Positions 6,035 to 13,347 of a stretch of DNA of 13,571 nt are shown here, piece after piece (positions within the stretch are counted from its first letter, which is position 1; every line of letters starts with the position of its first letter). The position numbers were made by a program, and so were the translations under genes. Under the pieces are notes generated by a model. That model had not been told where the DNA came from. It saw only the letters and a program-made list of their open reading frames with translations, and made no database searches. Location: the NCBI GenBank assembly GCA_038231495.1, contig JBBRLG010000146.1:1-13571 (forward strand), given 5' to 3'. This DNA comes from JBBRLG01 sp038231495 (GTDB lineage Bacteria; Planctomycetota; Planctomycetia; Gemmatales; Gemmataceae).

Positions 6035-7456
6035 TCACCCCCTGTCGCTCAGCTTGATCTGCGGCTTCTCGCCGATGCCGCCGCGCAACGGCGTGGTCCG
6101 CGGCTTCGGAGGCTTCACCTCGACGGCCTCTTCGTCCTCGGCCTCCTCTTCCGGCTCCGGCTCCTTCGGCAGCGCCGCCTTGAGCGACAGCGAAATTCGA
6201 TGCTGCTCTCTATCGACACTCAGCACCATCACCTGTACTTCCTGATCGACCTTCACAATGTCGATCACCCGGCGGACGCGCGTCGGCGACAGTTCCGAAA
6301 TGTGGATCAACCCCTCGACGCCCGGCTCCAGCTCGACGAACGCGCCGAAGTCCATCAGGCGCGTTACCTTGCCGGTCAGGATCGTGCCGAACGGGTACTT
6401 CTCCGCGACGTTGTCCCAGGGGCTTTCCATTAGCTGCTTCATGCCGAAGCTGACCTTGCGCTTCTCCGGGTCGAGCTTGAGCACCACGACCTTGATCTTC
6501 TGGCCCGGTTGCACGAACTTGCTCACGTCCTGCACGCGCTGCCAACTCATTTCGCTAACGTGCAGCAAGCCGTCCACGCCGCCGATGTCCACGAACGCGC
6601 CGAACTCCTTCAAGGTGCGCACGATACCCTCGTAAACCTGGCCCTCGGCGAGCTGCGCCCAGAGTTTTTCGCGGTTCTCTTCGCGGTCTTTTTCCAATAG
6701 CGCCCGGCGGCTGACGACGAGGTTGCGCTCCTCCGGGTCCACCTCCGTCACGACGCAACGCAGCTTCTGGTTGGCGAACTGGCCGATGTCTTCGACGCGG
6801 TACAGGTCGATCTGGCTGATCGGCATGAAGCCGCGGATGCCATTGACGTCCACGGACAGGCCGCCCTTGTTCGACTCAAGGACGCGGGCCTCGACGATCA
6901 TGCCCTCGGCGACGCTCGACCACTCGGCTTGCATCACCGAACCCTTGCGCGACAGGATCAGCAGGCCGTTGGCGTTGTCGAAGCCCTCGATGGTCACTTC
7001 GACCTCGGTGCCGAGTTCCGGCGGGCCTTCGGGGAACTGCATCATCTGGAGGATGCCCTGGCTGCGGCCGCCGGGAATGTCGATGAACACGTCGGGGCCG
7101 TGGATGCGAAAGACGCGGCCTTTCTTGGGACCGCCGGGTACGCCAGCTTTGCCGCGCTTAGCCTGCGGCGGCCCTTCGGTGATGAGCGTCTGCCCCTCGA
7201 AATCGCCCATCGCTTCCTGGAGCTGGCGTTCCATGTCCGCGTCGAAGGCGTCGATCTTTTTGCCGAAGCCGTAGGAAACTTCGTGATCCAACGACGGCAC
7301 CTTCTTCGGCGGCGGCGCGGCGGCCTGGCGGTGCCGGTCGGCCGCCTTCTCGCGGAAGAGTTTGGCGCGGTCGGGCCGGTCGGGCGCGGCCTCGTCCGGG
7401 GCTGGCTCCTGCGCGGGGGGGGTAGGAGAGGTTTCGGGTTTCTCGGTGTCGCTCAT
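6035..7456 (-). CDS. S1-domain RNA-binding protein, ribosomal protein S1-like (four S1 domains)
   Basis: A 473-residue cytosolic protein. An acidic, Pro-rich disordered N-terminus (1-55) and a short region to about 105 precede four OB-fold S1 domains at about 110-172, 183-251, 270-341 and 355-427; a Glu/Pro/Lys-rich tail follows. Domains 3 and 4 carry the classic signatures KEFGAFVDIGGVDGLLHVSE and MDFGAFVELEPGVEGLIHIS; domain 2 has GIRGFMPISQ, and domain 1 is the most divergent. Ribosomal protein S1 homologues bind mRNA at the ribosome and aid initiation. E. coli S1 has six domains and many other bacteria have four, so rpsA is possible, but other multi-S1 proteins exist and I withhold the symbol. 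An AAAGGT element lies upstream of the ATG. Repeat hairpins lie on both sides. Confidence 0.87.
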   Translation of the reverse strand: MSDTEKPETSPTPPAQEPAPDEAAPDRPDRAKLFREKAADRHRQAAAPPPKKVPSLDHEVSYGFGKKIDAFDADMERQLQEAMGDFEGQTLITEGPPQAKRGKAGVPGGPKKGRVFRIHGPDVFIDIPGGRSQGILQMMQFPEGPPELGTEVEVTIEGFDNANGLLILSRKGSVMQAEWSSVAEGMIVEARVLESNKGGLSVDVNGIRGFMPISQIDLYRVEDIGQFANQKLRCVVTEVDPEERNLVVSRRALLEKDREENREKLWAQLAEGQVYEGIVRTLKEFGAFVDIGGVDGLLHVSEMSWQRVQDVSKFVQPGQKIKVVVLKLDPEKRKVSFGMKQLMESPWDNVAEKYPFGTILTGKVTRLMDFGAFVELEPGVEGLIHISELSPTRVRRVIDIVKVDQEVQVMVLSVDREQHRISLSLKAALPKEPEPEEEAEDEEAVEVKPPKPRTTPLRGGIGEKPQIKLSDRG

Positions 7457-7483
7457 CGTACTTACCTTTTACGGCGCTGGTTT

Positions 7484-7536
7484 GTATTGCCGCTTGCGGC
7501 TTTGCGGGAAGACCGAAAAGCCGCAAGCGACAATAC
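7484..7536. repeat. Palindromic repeat, GCCGCTTGCGGC family
   Basis: 20-nt arms (7484-7503 and 7517-7536) are complementary except for one base, around a 13-nt loop. The arms start GTATTGCCGCTTGCGGC. The element occupies most of the gap between the DUF1080 gene and the downstream S1 gene, both on the minus strand, and could act as a terminator or mRNA-processing hairpin between them. Confidence 0.85.
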
Positions 7537-7543
7537 GAGCCGG

Positions 7544-8236
7544 CTACTTCGCCTTGATTTCACGGATCTTGACGTTCTTGAAATCGATCTTGCCGCCGTG
7601 GTTCTGCAAACAGATGTAACCCTTGAGCGGCTTGTCCTTGATCTCCTTGATCTCGGTCTGATCGACGTTGAGCACTTCCTTGTCGTTGAGCGTGATCTTG
7701 ATGTGCGGGCCGACACATTCGACGTCGATGACGTTCCACTCCGGCGCGGCCTTGACGGCGTTGACCTTCGGCGCGACGTAGCGGTACAGCGAGGCGGTGC
7801 TGTGGACGTCCAGCTTCACGTCGGCGTCGTCGAGCAACTGAACCTCGTAGGCCGCGTACGACGGCCGGGTCTGGTCCGATTTCTTGGGGTCGAACGCCAC
7901 GGTGCGAATGCCGATGCCGCTGTTGCAGCGCGACTCCTTGGCATTCTCGCGCGGCGTCATGCGGTACTCGACGTGCAGCGTGAAATCGGCAAACTCCTGC
8001 TTGGTGTAGCGCAGAAAGCCGAAGCTCTTGTGGTTGTTCACCGTGCAGGTGAGCAGGTCGTCCTTCGCAACCCAGACGGGCACTTTCTTGCCGTCCTTGT
8101 CGTACTCCTTGTCGCCCTCCGCGACCCAGTCGTCGAGGTCCTTGCCGTTGAACAGCGCGCGGTACTCGTCGGCCGGTCGCGCCGGCGCGAACGGGACCAA
8201 CAGCAGCAACACCAACAGCACCCAAAGTCTACGCAT
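7544..8236 (-). CDS. DUF1080 / 3-keto-disaccharide hydrolase-domain protein, secreted
   Basis: A 230-residue protein with a signal peptide (MRRLWVLLVLLLLVPFAPARPA, cleavage near residue 22). The rest is one DUF1080 domain, a concanavalin-like beta-sandwich family now named 3-keto-disaccharide hydrolase and greatly expanded in planctomycetes. Characteristic elements are YRALFNGKDLDDW (25-37), FTLHVEYRM (85-93), NSGIGIR (105-111), YEVQLLDD (130-137), PEWNVIDVECVG (165-176) and GYICLQNHGGKIDFKNVKIREI (206-227). The domain is thought to cleave or bind modified sugars outside the cytoplasm; the substrate is unknown here. A GGGGG stretch lies about 6 nt before the ATG at 8236. It is transcribed away from the MerR-VWA unit. 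Confidence 0.9.
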   Translation of the reverse strand: MRRLWVLLVLLLLVPFAPARPADEYRALFNGKDLDDWVAEGDKEYDKDGKKVPVWVAKDDLLTCTVNNHKSFGFLRYTKQEFADFTLHVEYRMTPRENAKESRCNSGIGIRTVAFDPKKSDQTRPSYAAYEVQLLDDADVKLDVHSTASLYRYVAPKVNAVKAAPEWNVIDVECVGPHIKITLNDKEVLNVDQTEIKEIKDKPLKGYICLQNHGGKIDFKNVKIREIKAK

Positions 8237-8332
8237 GACGGACCCCCTTCGATGGCGGCAACGGGAGCGGAACGTCTTCTCGGGGCGATGGTATTACGCT
8301 ATCAGACGGCGGGGCACGCCGCAACGGGGCGG

Positions 8333-8399
8333 GGCGAGCCAGGAGCGTAAGCGACCGGAGTGAGTGACGACCTCCGGTCGCTTACGCTCCCGGCTCACC
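8333..8399. repeat. Palindromic repeat, GAGCCGGGAGCGTAAGC family
   Basis: 28-nt arms (8333-8360 and 8372-8399) are complementary except at two positions, around an 11-nt loop. The element sits between two divergent genes and ends 10 nt before the -35 box of the MerR gene. A second copy begins at 13520 and a degenerate one at 2741. Lying between divergent genes, it is unlikely to be a terminator for either; it may be a mobile REP-like element. Confidence 0.88.
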
Positions 8400-8408
8400 A
8401 AATTCTAT

Positions 8409-8437
8409 TTGACAGTTTCATGTAACACTGTTATATT
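8409..8437 (+). promoter_or_regulatory. Strong sigma70-type promoter of the MerR/VWA unit, predicted leaderless
   Basis: A perfect -35 TTGACA (8409-8414) and a -10 TATATT (8432-8437) are spaced 17 nt apart in a locally AT-rich patch. Transcription should start 6-7 nt after the -10, at about 8444, which is the A of the ATG of the regulator gene. There is no Shine-Dalgarno sequence in the intervening AACAAC, so the message is predicted to be leaderless. Confidence 0.72.
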
Positions 8438-8440
8438 AAC
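8421..8440. promoter_or_regulatory. Candidate operator palindromes over the -10 box
   Basis: TAACACTGTTA (8423-8433) is an 11-bp palindrome with 5-bp arms, and GTTATATTAAC (8430-8440) has 4-bp arms; they overlap and cover the -10 element. ACAGT (8412-8416) and ACTGT (8427-8431) form a third inverted pair inside the spacer. MerR-type regulators commonly bind palindromes at their own promoter, so autoregulation is a reasonable inference. Confidence 0.4.
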
Positions 8441-8443
8441 AAC

Positions 8444-9016
8444 ATGGAGACACCACTCTGGACCCTGGACGAACTGGGCATTCGCGTGGCAATCGCGCTG
8501 GCGGTGGACTACGAGGGCCAGGCCAACGGCCGGGTGCGCGAATTGCCGGACCGGCGCACCATCCGCTATTACACGACCCTCGGGCTGATCGACCGGCCCG
8601 CCGAGATGCGCGGGCGCACGGCCTTGTATGGGACGCGGCACCTGTTGCAACTCGTCGCGATCAAGCGCTTGCAGACGCGCGGCCTGTCACTGGCCGCGAT
8701 TCAGACGCGGCTGTTTGGAAGGACGAATGCCGTGCTTCGGCAACTGGCGCAACTGCCGGGGGAGGACGCAAAGCCGCAAGCGGCGGAACCGGGGCGGCGC
8801 GAACGGTTTTGGAACGCCGTGCCGGAGGTGCGGCAATTGGTCGGTGTGCCGCTGGCCGACGGCGCGACCTTGCTGTTGAATACGCCGCGGCCGTTGGACG
8901 ATTACGACCTCTCGGCGCTGCGCGTGGCCGCGGCGCCGCTGCTGAAACTACTTAAATTGCGGCGGTTGCTCGCCGCCGACGAGGGAACGCCTCACACGAA
9001 AGGGGAATCTTCATGA
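8444..9016 (+). CDS. MerR-type helix-turn-helix transcriptional regulator
   Basis: A 190-residue protein with a MerR-type DNA-binding domain: PDRRTIRYYTTLGLIDRP (35-52) is the recognition helix region, MRGRTALYGTRHL (55-67) the wing, and QLVAIKRLQTRGLSLAAIQTRL (69-90) the second helical pair. About 35 residues precede the domain, more than in classical MerR proteins. The C-terminal part (about 120-176) is a small unclassified domain with no cysteines for metal sensing. The stop overlaps the start of the VIT-VWA gene (ATGA, 9013-9016), so the two are translationally coupled and probably work together. A leaderless promoter with palindromes lies directly upstream. The linker at 108-116 (EDAKPQAAE) is encoded by a half-copy of the GCCGCAAGCGGC repeat. 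Confidence 0.82.
   Translation: METPLWTLDELGIRVAIALAVDYEGQANGRVRELPDRRTIRYYTTLGLIDRPAEMRGRTALYGTRHLLQLVAIKRLQTRGLSLAAIQTRLFGRTNAVLRQLAQLPGEDAKPQAAEPGRRERFWNAVPEVRQLVGVPLADGATLLLNTPRPLDDYDLSALRVAAAPLLKLLKLRRLLAADEGTPHTKGESS
8773..8784. repeat. GCCGCAAGCGGC repeat core inside the MerR-type gene
   Basis: The 12-mer core of the intergenic repeat family, preceded by CAAA as in the right arms at 6008 and 7516, lies in frame in the linker between the DNA-binding and C-terminal regions of the regulator. It encodes part of AKPQAAEP. Only one arm is present. Confidence 0.5.
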
Positions 9017-11466
9017 CGAACGCACTCCTGCCCATGACTGACGCCGATTTGGCCCGCGCCCAGCCGCCCGCCGCGGACGGCGACCAGGCTGGCTTCGGCA
9101 GTCTGTCCACGGAAAAGGGCTTCCTGCCGCTCAAGGCCATGGACGTGACCACACGCATCGACGGCCTGATCGCCCAGATCGACCTGACGCAGACGTTTCA
9201 GAATGTCCACGCGGTGCCGTTGGAGGCGACGTACATCTTCCCGCTGCCCGACCGCGCGGCCGTGACACGGTTCCGGCTCGAAGTCGCGGGCCGTGTCATT
9301 GAGGGCGAGTTGAAGGAGCGCGGGGCCGCGCGCAAGGAGTACGACCAGGCGCTCAAGGCCGGCCACCGCGCCGCGATCACGGAGGAGGAGCGACCCGGCG
9401 TGTTCACCATGCGCGTCGGCAATTTGCCACCGGGCGAGGAGGCGACGGTGTGCCTGAGCCTGACGGGGCCGCTGCCCTACAGCGAAGGCGAGGCGACGTT
9501 TCGCTTCCCGCTCGTGGTCGCGCCGCGCTACATACCGGGGACGGCGCTGTCTGGCCCATCGGTCGGCGACGGCGTGGTGCCTGACACCGACGCCGTGCCG
9601 GACGCGTCCCGCATTACGCCGCCGGTGTTGCTGCCAGGCTTTCCCAACCCGGTGCGGTTGGGTCTGTCCGTCGAGTTCGCGCCGTCGCCACTCGCGCCGA
9701 CCGCGCTCAAGTCCAGCCTACACGCCGTCGTCGAGGAGAAGGACGCCCGCGTGTACCGTGTCGTGTTGCAACCGGGCGAACGGCTCAACCGCGATTTCAT
9801 CCTGCGCTTCCGCATCGCCCAGGACAAAATTGTCACCGCGTTGTCACTGCAACCCGACGCCGACGGGCAGGAGGGTACGTTCGTCCTGACGCTGGTGCCG
9901 CCGGCAACGACGACGGGCACGGTGAAGCCGCGCGACGTGGTGTTCGTGCTGGACCGTTCCGGCAGCATGGGCGGTTGGAAGATGGTCGCGGCCCGGCGGG
10001 CGCTGGCGCGGATGGTGGACACGCTCACCGACGCCGACCGCTTCGCGGTGTACGCCTTCGACGATTCGATCGAGACGCCCAAGCCGTTCGGCGGCGACAA
10101 CCTGGTGGCCGCGACGAACCGCTGCCGCTTCCAGGCGGTCGAGTTTTTGTCGAAGATCGAAGCGCGCGGGGGCACCGAGATGGCGAAGCCGCTTACCCAG
10201 GCCGTGACGCAGCTGACGCAAAACCTCGCCGGCAAGGACACCCAGGGGCGCGACCGCATCCTCGTGCTGGTGACGGACGGTCAGGTTGGCAACGAGGATC
10301 AAATCCTGAAGGAGATCGGCAAACAAGCAAAACAGGTGCGCGTCTTCACGCTCGGCATCGACCGGGCGGTGAACGAGGCGTTCCTGAAGCGGTTGGCAGA
10401 CCTCGGCGGCGGCGGCTACACGCTCGTCGAGTCGGAAGAACGGCTCGACGAGGTGATGGACCAGGTGCATCGGCACATCGCGACGCCGGTGCTGACGGGC
10501 CTGCGTCTGGAGCCTGCGGGTTTGGCATTCGTGCCGGGCAGCGTCGTACCGGGCCGGCTGCCGGACCTGTTCGCGGGCACGCCGTTGGTGGTCACGGGCC
10601 GTTACCGCGGCGCGGCTGGCGGTCTGGCATTGCAGGCGCGTGAGGCATCGGGATCAATGTGGTCGTCCCCGGTGCAACCGCGCGTCGGCGGCAACCCGGC
10701 GGCGGCAAGTGTATGGGCGCGCGGCCGTTTGCGCGACCTCGAAGACCGCTACGTACTCGATCGCAGCGACGAGTTGGAAAAGGAGATCGTCAAAACGTCG
10801 CTGCGGTTCGGCGTGCTGTGTCGCTTCACGGCGTTCGTGGCGGTGGACCGTTCCGACGTGGTAAACCCCGGCGGGCAGGTGCATGGCATCGTGCAGCCGG
10901 TGGAGGAGCCGCAGGGGTGGGAGCAGCCGGGGATCATGCTGGCGTGTGCGGCACCGATGCACAGCAACAGCAGTGCGATGTTGCGCAGTCGTGCGCTGCC
11001 TTCCCTTAGTGCGGCCGAAACGACGACCGACTTCGACGATTCCTCCTCAATGGACCAGCTACTATCTGCCCCGCCTCTGCCGGGTCGATCTACCAGCAGG
11101 GCGATGAAACGGGCCGCTGCTTCAGAGATGAAGACTGACTTCGGCCCCGAACGCCAGCGGGCGACAGACCTACTCCAACGGCTGCAAGCCATCGCCCCAG
11201 ACACGGCCAGCCGGCTTGCGGGTTTGGGCGCGGTGGTCGAGGACATCGAGCAAGTCTTTTCAACCATGCTGGGGGCGGGCAACCGCGCCCCGGAGGTGGT
11301 CGAACTTGCGGAAGTGATCGCGAAAATCCGGGCGCTGCTGGCCGAGGCTCAGCCGACTGACGCCGCGGTCAACGAACTGTGGGCGCGGACGGAAACGGCC
11401 CTGCGGAACTTCCTGATACTGCTCGGCGGCACCGCGCCGGCGAGTCGGGAGGGGTTCTGGAAGTAA
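9013..11466 (+). CDS. VIT and von Willebrand factor A domain protein
   Basis: An 817-residue protein. A VIT domain (about 33-165) shows LTQTFQNVHAVPLEATYIFP (58-77), LPDRAAVTRFRLEVAGRVIEG (78-98) and the RPGVFTMRVGNLPPGEE stretch. The VWA domain (about 307-490) carries a full MIDAS metal site: D314-x-S316-x-S318 in VLDRSGSMG, T388 in GGTEM and D422 in TDGQ. A C-terminal region with RFTAFVAVD (604-612) is typical of VIT-VWA proteins. A Ser-rich linker (about 640-700) and a helical tail follow. These resemble inter-alpha-trypsin-inhibitor heavy chains and are thought to act in protein-protein contacts. No signal peptide is present, so it is probably cytosolic. AGGGGAA lies just upstream, and the start overlaps the regulator gene's stop. 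Confidence 0.92.
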   Translation: MTNALLPMTDADLARAQPPAADGDQAGFGSLSTEKGFLPLKAMDVTTRIDGLIAQIDLTQTFQNVHAVPLEATYIFPLPDRAAVTRFRLEVAGRVIEGELKERGAARKEYDQALKAGHRAAITEEERPGVFTMRVGNLPPGEEATVCLSLTGPLPYSEGEATFRFPLVVAPRYIPGTALSGPSVGDGVVPDTDAVPDASRITPPVLLPGFPNPVRLGLSVEFAPSPLAPTALKSSLHAVVEEKDARVYRVVLQPGERLNRDFILRFRIAQDKIVTALSLQPDADGQEGTFVLTLVPPATTTGTVKPRDVVFVLDRSGSMGGWKMVAARRALARMVDTLTDADRFAVYAFDDSIETPKPFGGDNLVAATNRCRFQAVEFLSKIEARGGTEMAKPLTQAVTQLTQNLAGKDTQGRDRILVLVTDGQVGNEDQILKEIGKQAKQVRVFTLGIDRAVNEAFLKRLADLGGGGYTLVESEERLDEVMDQVHRHIATPVLTGLRLEPAGLAFVPGSVVPGRLPDLFAGTPLVVTGRYRGAAGGLALQAREASGSMWSSPVQPRVGGNPAAASVWARGRLRDLEDRYVLDRSDELEKEIVKTSLRFGVLCRFTAFVAVDRSDVVNPGGQVHGIVQPVEEPQGWEQPGIMLACAAPMHSNSSAMLRSRALPSLSAAETTTDFDDSSSMDQLLSAPPLPGRSTSRAMKRAAASEMKTDFGPERQRATDLLQRLQAIAPDTASRLAGLGAVVEDIEQVFSTMLGAGNRAPEVVELAEVIAKIRALLAEAQPTDAAVNELWARTETALRNFLILLGGTAPASREGFWK

Positions 11467-11472
11467 CCCGTA

Positions 11473-11520
11473 TTGCCGCTTGCGGCTGAGCGCGGAAATG
11501 CGCTCAGCCGCAAGCGGCAA
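11473..11520. repeat. Palindromic repeat between convergent genes, GCCGCTTGCGGC family; likely bidirectional terminator
   Basis: Perfect 21-bp arms (11473-11493 and 11500-11520) around a 6-nt loop (GGAAAT). It occupies nearly all the gap between the stop of the VIT-VWA gene (11466) and the stop of the convergent membrane-protein gene (11523). Compared with the other copies the stem is extended by GAGCGC. The position suggests termination from both sides. Confidence 0.88.
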
Positions 11521-11522
11521 AT

Positions 11523-13004
11523 TCAGGGACACTTCTCCAACAACTGCTTCACTTCCTCGTCCGGTCGCTCGACCGGGTCGGCGCTGCCGCGCAGGAAAAC
11601 CCAGCCGTTCACGCTGCCGATCGACCACGGAATGTTCAGCGGCGGCAAACAGCGCCGTGCCGCCTCCGCCCCGATGCGCTGCTCGCGACAACAACGGTCC
11701 ACGGCCTCGATGTGCCGTAGGCTCTCCATCTGCTGCGGCAAGTCGAATGACGAATTGGCCCCAATGACGGCCCGCGGCAGCTGCACCAGAAAGCACAGCA
11801 CGATCAGAACGGCCAGGTTGCGCGTCTGCCGTCGCGTCAGGCCGCCGTCGGACCGCAACTCGAACCGGCGGCCGCTCCACGCCGGCAAACCGCCACACAC
11901 GAACAACGTCAGCCCCAGTTGCGGCAGCAGGTGATAGCGGCTCCAGCGTGGCTCGTTGATCGGCGTCTCTTCGCCCGCTTCTGGCAGGAATAGGAATGCC
12001 CGCGCGCTGTAGACCAGCAAGTAGCTTGCGAAGATCAGGCCGATGCCGAGTAGCAAAAGCCGGTGCCGGGGTGCCACCCGCCACCACCGCCAGGCCGCCT
12101 GGACCGCCAGGGTCAACACCACCCCCACGATTAATTGCGGTACCGAAACGCCACCGACCCCCACCAAGCCCAAGAAAATATTCTCGACCAACGATTGGCA
12201 AGTGAGCCAGAACCCCTTGCCCGGCTGAAACGCCGCCACCGCGTCCAGCTTCTTGTAGTGTTCCAGGTGCATGATGGTGTGTGCGGTTAAGGGCAGACTC
12301 ACGGCGAGAAAAAGCCCGGTGCCCAGGAGCGGCGTCGCCCGCAACAACCACGAGCGCAGCCGCGCGCCGAAAGTCGGGAACCACGCACCGTCTTCGGCCG
12401 GCAACAGGTACAGGCAACAAAGCGGACCGGCCAGGACGCCGCTGGCGAACCAGCACGGCGACAGTGCGCACCCCAGAGCGCACAGGCCGAGGTACAGCGG
12501 GCGGCCCGTCCGCCGGTATTCCTGGGCGGCAAGCAATGCCAGCAGCAGCGTGTCCAGTGCCAGCACCGAAAAGCTGGCCGCGAACCAGTAAACCGCCTGC
12601 TGGTAGACCGACGTGACGCCGAACAGGACCAGCGCAACCAGGCCGTACAGCGGGTGGCCCAACTCGCGACCGACAAAGCGATACACTAGCGGCAGACCAA
12701 GCAGGAGGGCGACGGGACCGACCAGCGCGGCGGCGAACGGCAGCGCCGATGGCCTTCCGGCGGCCTGGTCCAACGCAAACGTCAACAACCGGCCCAACGG
12801 CATCGCGTGTTCGTTTTGCGGCACCCAAATGCCGGCCCACGTCGCGTGCCACGTCCACGACTGGGCCAGGATTTGGAAGTCGTCCTGGAGCAACACGGGG
12901 TAGCAAAGGCTGGGGGCGTACAGTCCCAGCGCGGCGATTAGCGCGACGGTGACTAGCCAGAAAACGCCGCGGTTCGGGGCGGCGAGCGCCTGCGGTGCGG
13001 TCAT
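11523..13004 (-). CDS. Polytopic membrane protein, GT-C glycosyltransferase-like, unassigned
   Basis: A 493-residue inner-membrane protein with about 9-11 hydrophobic spans: roughly 13-31, 88-108, 117-137, 142-160, 170-201, 224-241, 277-303, 315-340, 358-375 and 397-414, then a soluble C-terminal tail of about 80 residues. After the first span comes PSLCYPVLLQDDFQIL with D41-D42. An acidic pair in the first periplasmic loop is typical of GT-C glycosyltransferases, which use lipid-linked sugars, and many planctomycete membrane proteins of this kind start this way. No specific family is recognised. The ATG at 13004 is used: it gives a normal N-terminus and has GGGG about 9 nt upstream, whereas the frame extends to 13070. 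It converges on the VIT-VWA gene, with a hairpin between them. Confidence 0.7.
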   Translation of the reverse strand: MTAPQALAAPNRGVFWLVTVALIAALGLYAPSLCYPVLLQDDFQILAQSWTWHATWAGIWVPQNEHAMPLGRLLTFALDQAAGRPSALPFAAALVGPVALLLGLPLVYRFVGRELGHPLYGLVALVLFGVTSVYQQAVYWFAASFSVLALDTLLLALLAAQEYRRTGRPLYLGLCALGCALSPCWFASGVLAGPLCCLYLLPAEDGAWFPTFGARLRSWLLRATPLLGTGLFLAVSLPLTAHTIMHLEHYKKLDAVAAFQPGKGFWLTCQSLVENIFLGLVGVGGVSVPQLIVGVVLTLAVQAAWRWWRVAPRHRLLLLGIGLIFASYLLVYSARAFLFLPEAGEETPINEPRWSRYHLLPQLGLTLFVCGGLPAWSGRRFELRSDGGLTRRQTRNLAVLIVLCFLVQLPRAVIGANSSFDLPQQMESLRHIEAVDRCCREQRIGAEAARRCLPPLNIPWSIGSVNGWVFLRGSADPVERPDEEVKQLLEKCP

Positions 13005-13347
13005 GGGACGGACCCCGGTGGCGGAAAACGGCAGGGGCGTCAGGCGACGACCTGCCTCCTTATCCTGCACCGAACGGCGGGGAGTGGCCAGTCATTCCCG
13101 GCCACGACTGGTCGATGGTCAACCGATTTTTGCGGTCGCGCTTCGTTATTCTTGGTAGAAATGTGGACCGGAAATCAGATTTTTCTACGGAGGGCGCTTG
13201 CAATACGGCGCGCGGGGCGGTAGAACAATGCTCAATTCCCTCGCGGCCCTGATCGGTACGGTCAACGCCAACCCGCACACAGGGCCGGACGCGGAATGTG
13301 GTTTTTGGACTTATTCATCGTTGCGAAGGTATGAAAGGGTTTAACTG
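13005..13347. other. Intergenic region between divergent genes
   Basis: 343 bases between the divergent membrane-protein genes. It contains a weak inverted repeat, GTAGAAA (13155-13161) with TTTCTAC (13182-13188), and a 38-codon frame at 13228-13344 without a ribosome binding site. No strong promoter was found in either direction. AAAGGG at 13334-13339 belongs to the downstream small gene. Confidence 0.5.

Noticed and set aside
6929..8350. 473-codon plus-strand open frame
   Set aside because: It lies antisense to the S1 and DUF1080 genes, both of which have clear family motifs and starts. Long antisense frames are expected in GC-rich coding DNA, and the product has no recognisable domain.
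11260..12906. 548-codon minus-strand open frame
   Set aside because: It overlaps the membrane-protein gene in another frame and crosses the end of the VIT-VWA gene. The translation is Arg/Gly/Pro-rich without domains, so it is a shadow frame.
13305..13335. TTGGAC and TATGAA as a promoter for the 39-residue gene
   Set aside because: The spacing is 19 nt and the -10 would overlap the ribosome binding site, which would then be left out of the transcript.
13228..13344. 38-codon plus-strand frame (MLNSLAALIGTVNANPHTG...)
   Set aside because: No ribosome binding site, codon bias is lost in the second half, and it is not recognised; the evidence is too thin to call a gene.
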